Shown piece after piece: positions 9,941 to 13,683 of a stretch of DNA of 13,683 nucleotides (positions are counted from its first letter, which is position 1; the number at the start of each line of letters is the position of its first letter). The notes under the pieces were generated by a model that saw nothing but the letters and a program-made list of their open reading frames with translations, searched no databases and was not told where the DNA came from. The DNA lies in contig NW_020170570.1 of assembly GCF_000524195.1 (NCBI RefSeq), forward strand, positions 58,831 to 72,513, in the 5' to 3' direction. This DNA comes from Echinococcus granulosus. Lineage: Eukaryota > Platyhelminthes > Cestoda > Cyclophyllidea > Taeniidae. Made by a program: the position numbers and the translations under genes.

Positions 9941-10540
9941 AAATAATGATCATCAAACTCTTTCTTTTTGCTTCTCGTCACTTTTCTGTCCATAAAAGAA
10001 CGCATAAAATTCGTCGCTGTTGCTTAAACTACACAAAGCTAACTGTACTTCCCACTTAATTTACTCTTCCACTGTAATAATATCATGCTGATTCTAGTTT
10101 TGCTTTAATTTTTTTCAAAAAATTGCGATAAATGGAAATGCTTAGCTGTTTAAGAATTTTTTGTAATAGTCCTTTCCATACTTTGAACATATTTTCCTCA
10201 CGTTGATATCACTCGATTATAAAAGAAACAATTCCTTTCACGGAAATCCCTAAATGTAAAATTTATCATGCAACTGAAATCAGTACAACTGCATAAACAA
10301 AGAGTGTCTTTTTGAAGTTTCTTTAAATTTTATAATTCATGTAGTCGTTTGGTTACCCCCTCTATTCCCTTTTGCCCAATCAACTGTTTATGCGGATATA
10401 TTTGCAGCCTACGAAATATTTAACAGTTAAGTGGAAAACTTATTTCTGTCAAAGGCAACTTATCTTGATGTTTCAAACCAATATTTCCGCAAAATATATC
10501 CATTCGAATATTTTCCAAGAAGTAAAATGCTGCTTGTCTT
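9941..10540. other. AT-rich upstream region of the peptide gene
   Basis: No gene was seen. The open frame at 10372-10713 begins at a TTG and runs through the promoter elements of the downstream gene, so it is a chance frame. Upstream regulatory sites of the peptide gene probably lie here, but I can name none with confidence. Confidence 0.35.
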
Positions 10541-10542
10541 GG

Positions 10543-10654
10543 ATTGGTCCTCTTGATCACCACCATCAGTACCTCATTGGGTTGAGACCCCACCAGTCAG
10601 CCAATAGAAAATGTAGTAGGCTATACCGCCGGACCTATATAAACGGAACCGGTT
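10543..10654 (+). promoter_or_regulatory. Promoter of the secreted-peptide gene (CCAAT x3, TATA, Grainyhead-type site)
   Basis: ATTGG at 10543-10547 and 10576-10580 (inverted CCAAT boxes) and CCAAT at 10601-10605 are spaced at roughly 25-33 bases. They lead to a strong TATATAAA at 10636-10643. AACCGGTT at 10647-10654 is a perfect match to the known Grainyhead/TFCP2 consensus and touches the TATA region. Transcription should start near 10665-10675, giving a 5' leader of about 40-50 bases before the ATG at 10713. The spacing is that of a textbook focused RNA polymerase II promoter. The Grainyhead-type site hints at expression in epithelium, which is inference. Confidence 0.7.
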
Positions 10655-10668
10655 TGAGTTCACTCAAA
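10653..10668. repeat. Short inverted repeat at the expected transcription start
   Basis: TTTGAG-TTCA-CTCAAA forms perfect 6-base arms around a 4-base loop. It overlaps the end of the AACCGGTT motif and covers the region where transcription should begin. It could be a hairpin at the mRNA 5' end or a palindromic protein site. Confidence 0.45.
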
Positions 10669-10712
10669 TTCACCGTATTTGCACCTGGTCTCCATACAGT
10701 CAATCTTGCATA

Positions 10713-11161
10713 ATGAAACTTTGTTTTCTCCTGGTCTGTATAGTTAGTCTGGTAATAGTTGAAAGTGGTGAAGCCGGTAAGTCATTTCTGGCTACTTCCT
10801 TGTCACCTAAACCAATCGCGGTATACTAAAAAAAATTCAACAGCATTTATTTCTCAGAAGTGAATAAAAGTAGAGAATGGGAAGTGAGAGTCCCCATTAC
10901 ACCTGCCCACCAATTTTAGATAATACCCACACTTGCGGATTTGTAAAATTTTACAAAGAATTTGCATTAATATTTTGCTGTTTTCTTTTGACAAATAAAG
11001 GCGAGGGAGGGCATTTAATGTCCAAGCGAGGTTTACACTTCTTCCGACTCCGAAGATCGTCTCACTGCGTTGATATGGATTCCGAAACACTTCGTCAAAT
11101 TCTCGTAGGTGTTTCATTTGATAATAATGACTTAAGTTCAAGCTTAACAAGTTGGTGCTGA
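10713..11161 (+). CDS. Secreted small peptide precursor, 74 residues, two exons (unrecognised family)
   Basis: Exon 1 (10713-10776) starts at an ATG with A at -3 and encodes a clear signal peptide: M-K, a hydrophobic core at residues 3-16 (L-C-F-L-L-V-C-I-V-S-L-V-I-V), then E-S-G-E-A with predicted cleavage after Ala21. It ends at a consensus donor (GTAAGT, 10777). The 224-base phase-1 intron ends at a pyrimidine-rich acceptor (AG 10999-11000). Exon 2 (11001-11161) continues in frame to TGA. The mature part has Lys30-Arg31 and Arg39-Arg40, which resemble prohormone convertase sites. They bracket a basic segment, G-L-H-F-F-R-L (32-38). Next comes a tail with an acidic stretch (D-M-D-S-E), an S/N/T-rich region and cysteines at 44 and 74 that could pair. 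There is no glycine before the dibasic sites, so amidation is not indicated. The product is probably secreted; a neuropeptide/hormone or antimicrobial precursor are both possible. I know no family with this layout. Confidence 0.7.
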
Positions 11162-11394
11162 ATTTACTTTTTTCTCCCTTTCTCTCTGCAAGTTATAAAA
11201 TCCTGATTAACTTAGTTATATCATATTTAGACAAAAAAATTTGCATAAATTGTAGACTTTAAATCTTCTTGTTCTATTGATAGTAAAATGGCCTTCTAAA
11301 AGGAATTACTAGTGGAACTACGCGAAATATATCCAATGTTATTGTGTACAGTTTGAAGGTTTGTATTTAAAAGTAATTTTTTAATCTCTTTTAG

Positions 11395-11451
11395 TTGTAT
11401 GGCATTTGTCCCACCGACCACGGAACGTCAAGTTCGTACGATGAGAAGTAA
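11395..11451 (+). other. Possible alternative last exon of the peptide gene
   Basis: A pyrimidine-rich acceptor (…AATCTCTTTTAG, AG at 11393-11394) opens an exon-like stretch of 18 codons ending at TAA (11449-11451). If exon 2 is spliced at the GTAGGT after 11104 (phase 0), the precursor keeps residues 1-56 and ends L-Y-G-I-C-P-T-D-H-G-T-S-S-S-Y-D-E-K, also 74 residues in total. The second cysteine then moves from position 74 to 61. That donor is weak (C at -1). The GTGTTT after 11108 is another weak donor and gives a different tail. It could equally be 3' untranslated sequence. Confidence 0.35.
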
Positions 11452-11528
11452 TGATACAATGGGCAAATGATTTAGCCTAGAAAGAAGGGGTCATTACTAA
11501 TGTATTATACATTAATTTATCTCGGTAA

Positions 11529-11534
11529 AATAAA
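11529..11534 (+). terminator. Polyadenylation signal of the peptide gene
   Basis: AATAAA lies 368 bases after the exon 2 stop and 78 bases after the stop of the possible third exon. It is followed by a pyrimidine-rich stretch (CTTCACACTCTTTCATCTACC) suited to cleavage near 11545-11555. I saw no AATAAA between 11161 and here, so both splice forms would end at this site. The shorter distance from 11451 slightly favours the three-exon form. Confidence 0.55.
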
Positions 11535-11559
11535 AGCTTCACACTCTTTCATCTACCTA

Positions 11560-12150
11560 TCTATTTGTCTACCCATCACCTCTTATCCTTACGCATTACC
11601 CATGTTTAGCAATGCAATGGATGATTTGCTGTAGATTTTTTTCAGGTATCTCTAATGAAATAGCTTCATTTTCTATCTAGAATAGTTTAACACTAACATT
11701 CATCTTCTAGGTTTGAAAATCCTTAGCGAAGTATTCGTATAATTCCCCTTAATCGATTTGAGGTCGCTAAACATGACTTCTTAAATGACATAACAGTGCT
11801 CCTTTAAAGAATTAGTACATGGAGCACCCAAATGTGGTAAAGGTGTAACAAGTAAATTAGTGAAATAGGTGACCAGCTTATTCCACTAAGCACCTTTTGA
11901 ACAGAAATATAGGTAAGGAAAAGGTTACTGTGAAAAGCAATTCCTTGGAATGGTAGTGGATCATAGAAGCCAATTAAACCAACATCCAATTATATTAAAA
12001 AGGATAGCTTGAAAATAAAAGCAAAATAAACTATAAATAAGGTAATTCTGGGACATGAAAGAAAGATTCTCTAAATACTTGCATAGGCAATTAAAATTAT
12101 CTTCTTTTCGTGGAGACAAGAACGTAAGAAGTTACATACATATGGCACAG
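11560..12150. other. AT-rich spacer
   Basis: No gene or repeat was supported. The minus-strand open frame at 11804-11989 is rich in L, I, F and S codons and looks like chance. Confidence 0.4.
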
Positions 12151-12157
12151 GGAGGGA

Positions 12158-12178
12158 TGCGGTCACAAAACCGCGGTT
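12158..12178. promoter_or_regulatory. Cluster of Runx-like motifs with a perfect palindrome
   Basis: AACCGCGGTT (12169-12178) is a perfect 10-base palindrome with a CCGCGG centre, unusual in this AT-rich setting. It reads as overlapping YGYGGT (Runx-type) sites on both strands. A third, TGCGGT, lies at 12158-12163. The motif match is seen directly; any binding is inferred. Confidence 0.25.
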
Positions 12179-12627
12179 CTGAAGCAGTACAACGAAATTA
12201 ATTATTGTAGAAGGCTAATGTGCACAATTAGACTCTAAGAAATTGGGTAAGTTCTATGATTGTATCATTTTCATTCGTGATCTTGGTTACAAAGACTGAA
12301 CGCAGCTACAAAAAATGTGTAACTTGGTGTGCAAAGAAAATGAATACGCAGTTACATCAGTCAGTACTACTAAAGGTTTCCTTCTCTGCAAATGCTTGTG
12401 GATTTGTGAAGGGTTAAAAAAATGTGTAAGGGGTAACCTTTACACTGGGTAATTCAGAGTTGCGCTGAATAGGCAGATTTGAAGACGATCCCGAAAGGCA
12501 CTTGATAGAGAAACAGAAATTCGCAGACAAGGTGGCCTCCATGTCCCTTTCTAAAGCGGCTTTCTATTCGTCTCACTTTCTAATCGGGATGCCTGTCTCA
12601 TACTCCCCAAAATTTTAACTTATTTGT

Positions 12628-12652
12628 CTCCGAGAAAAGTTCATCTTCGGAG
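12628..12652. repeat. Small hairpin
   Basis: CTCCGA (12628-12633) and TCGGAG (12647-12652) are complementary around a 13-base loop. A pyrimidine-rich tract follows. No RNA gene was recognised around it. Confidence 0.3.
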
Positions 12653-12804
12653 CTTCCTTTTCTTTTATTCATCAAATGAGCATTTTAAATGTGACTAGGA
12701 TCTACTTTTAGCGTAAACCATGTCTTTGCGGAGTGATTTTCCTGAAAAATCCCTGTTGACCTTCCATATGTCAGTGCAAATTTATTTTTCACCAGATGGC
12801 AAGA

Positions 12805-12895
12805 CACTGCAATGTTAGACCAGGTCCCATAAACTCGAGGCATGCTGTTTTTATTCCGTTCAGATCAACAGCGCCTTGTCCTGCTTTAAACTCCG
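12805..12895 (+). repeat. Diverged direct duplication, first copy
   Basis: It pairs with about 13017-13109 at an offset of about 212-214 bases. Shared strings in order are GACC-GGT, TAA, ATGC, TTCAG-TCAACAG-GC and AAACTC. The best block is TTCAGATCAACAGCGC here against TTCAGGTCAACAGAGC there. The duplication is old and has small length changes. No open frame is shared. Confidence 0.5.
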
Positions 12896-13016
12896 AGCAT
12901 CGACTTGCTAGTTGGTTGAAGGTAAACATTTCGATGAAACTGCCAAATATTCCACATCGTTTCCTTTGTGTGTAAGTAGTTAGAAGTGAACCTGCTTAAT
13001 TCAATTTTGCTCAGCC

Positions 13017-13109
13017 TTATGCATTTTACAAGACCGGGTTTCGTAAGCGCAAGAAATGCTTTCTACGCCATTCAGGTCAACAGAGCACTTTTTATTTAAA
13101 ACTCACGGG
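13017..13109 (+). repeat. Diverged direct duplication, second copy
   Basis: This is the partner of the copy at about 12805. It holds GACCGGGT, CGTAAGCGC, AAATGC, CCATTCAGGTCAACAGAGC and AAAACTCACGG in the same order. A C/G-rich string (GGGTTAGGGGGGAACTG) right after it is not shared. It may be a duplicated regulatory element upstream of the promoter candidate at 13346-13406, or a fragment of a longer repeat. Confidence 0.5.
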
Positions 13110-13345
13110 TTAGGGGGGAACTGTTTAGCTAAATGCAGTTCATAACTGTGTCAATAAATTTGACAAAAATATTCAAGAGTTAAAGTTCTTTACATATTTG
13201 CCTGTCGGGTTATATCGGGGAGAGTAGGTAGATTACCCCAATATAAAAACAGGCCAAACAAGTATTACACTTTTGAATGTACTTTGCAGTGGATTTTGAA
13301 AACTTATTTATTTCAGTAGGCGGCTGCACGTCTATTGTAAAAAGC

Positions 13346-13406
13346 GACGTCACTGATACAATGTCGGAGTCTTTGTCCTTTATTAATTTTAATAACAGTA
13401 TAAAAG
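13346..13406 (+). promoter_or_regulatory. Candidate promoter: CRE-like site and TATA box
   Basis: GACGTCAC (13346-13353) closely matches the cAMP-response element core. It sits between ATTGTA (13334-13339) and TACAAT (13357-13362) inverted arms. TATAAAAG lies at 13399-13406, predicting a start near 13430. The ATGs downstream open only very short frames before the window ends, so the first exon would be non-coding or the coding part lies beyond the window. The repeat starting at 13508 would fall inside the transcript. Confidence 0.35.
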
Positions 13407-13507
13407 CTTCTTCTCATCAGCTTTCTTCGTTTAAGTAGAACATTTCACTGAGGTTGTGTACACACTGAATACCATCCAAGTAGAAACGTAAAACTATTCG
13501 ATGCATG

Positions 13508-13683
13508 TGTAATACGCTAGTGGTTTATCCCTTGGTTCTGGTGAGGCGCCACTTTTGGACTTTGAATTAGCCCCCTTGTACCTCGCTGGGTGGGCTGGCC
13601 TTTTGGGCCATGCCAATAGCCCAAACACCTTTTCTGCGCTGAATATACGTATTCTGCACGAGTATTGTGTCTTCTTTCGTCTT
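13508..13683 (-). repeat. Dispersed repeat family, copy C (inverted, cut by window end)
   Basis: Read as the reverse complement it follows copies A and B. On the + strand the order is AATACG (13511-13516), GTGAGGCGCCACTTTTGG, CCTTGTACCTCGCTGGGTGGGC (matches the complement of the A core), TGAATATACG, GAGTATTGTGTC and CTTTCGTCTT. The window ends inside it. Its core folds well: TGGCC-TTTTG-GGCCA (13596-13610) nested in TGGGCT/AGCCCA (13591-13596 and 13618-13623). This copy has the opposite orientation to A and B. Confidence 0.6.

Noticed and set aside
10372..10713. 113-codon + strand frame upstream of the peptide gene
   Set aside because: It starts at TTG and runs through the CCAAT and TATA boxes and the 5' leader, so it is a chance frame.
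10854..11150. Minus-strand frame opposite exon 2
   Set aside because: It is the complementary shadow of the better-supported peptide gene.
1..13683. CRISPR arrays, bacterial operons, insertion sequences
   Set aside because: No regularly spaced repeats, ribosome-binding sites or transposase frames; the sequence behaves as eukaryotic nuclear DNA.

Overview
The window looks like AT-rich, intron-bearing nuclear DNA from an animal. The evidence is eukaryotic only: a TATA box with CCAAT boxes, GT-AG introns, AATAAA signals, diverged interspersed repeats, and long stretches without open frames. There are no operons, ribosome-binding sites or bacterial gene packing. A marine invertebrate such as an anthozoan would fit, but nothing here fixes the taxon. 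Most open frames over 60 codons look like chance readings of AT-rich DNA.

The one well-supported gene lies at about 10.54-11.56 kb on the + strand. It has three CCAAT boxes (10543, 10576, 10601), a TATATAAA box (10636), a Grainyhead-type AACCGGTT (10647) and a small inverted repeat where transcription should begin. Exon 1 (10713-10776) encodes a textbook signal peptide and ends at a consensus GTAAGT donor. Exon 2 (from 11001) encodes a basic peptide with dibasic sites (KR, RR) and two cysteines, and stops at 11161. A possible alternative last exon (11395-11451) and an AATAAA (11529) follow. The product is a 74-residue secreted peptide precursor that I do not recognise. It resembles a neuropeptide/peptide hormone or antimicrobial precursor, and it is the best candidate here for something undescribed.

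From 1 to 10.5 kb the sequence is mostly intergenic (or intronic to genes outside the window). Its main structure is a dispersed repeat family of about 170-185 bp with three clear copies: 1791-1973 (+), 6512-6680 (+) and 13508-13683 (-, cut by the window edge). A partial, internally deleted copy lies at 9888-9940 (-). The longest open frame in the window (1762-2187) starts just upstream of the first copy and reads through all of it. Other items are a GC-richer island beside an inverted repeat (2946-3112), a 57-bp in-frame tandem duplication (5786-5899), a perfect RFX-type palindrome (6702-6715), an exon-like or LINE-like scrap (6858-6945), and an unexplained coding-like segment on the minus strand (8187-8468).

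From 11.6 kb to the end there is AT-rich spacer, a cluster of Runx-like motifs with a perfect palindrome (12158-12178), an old direct duplication (about 12805-12895 and 13017-13109), and a candidate promoter with a CRE-like site and TATAAAAG (13346-13406). That promoter would drive a transcript leaving the window to the right.
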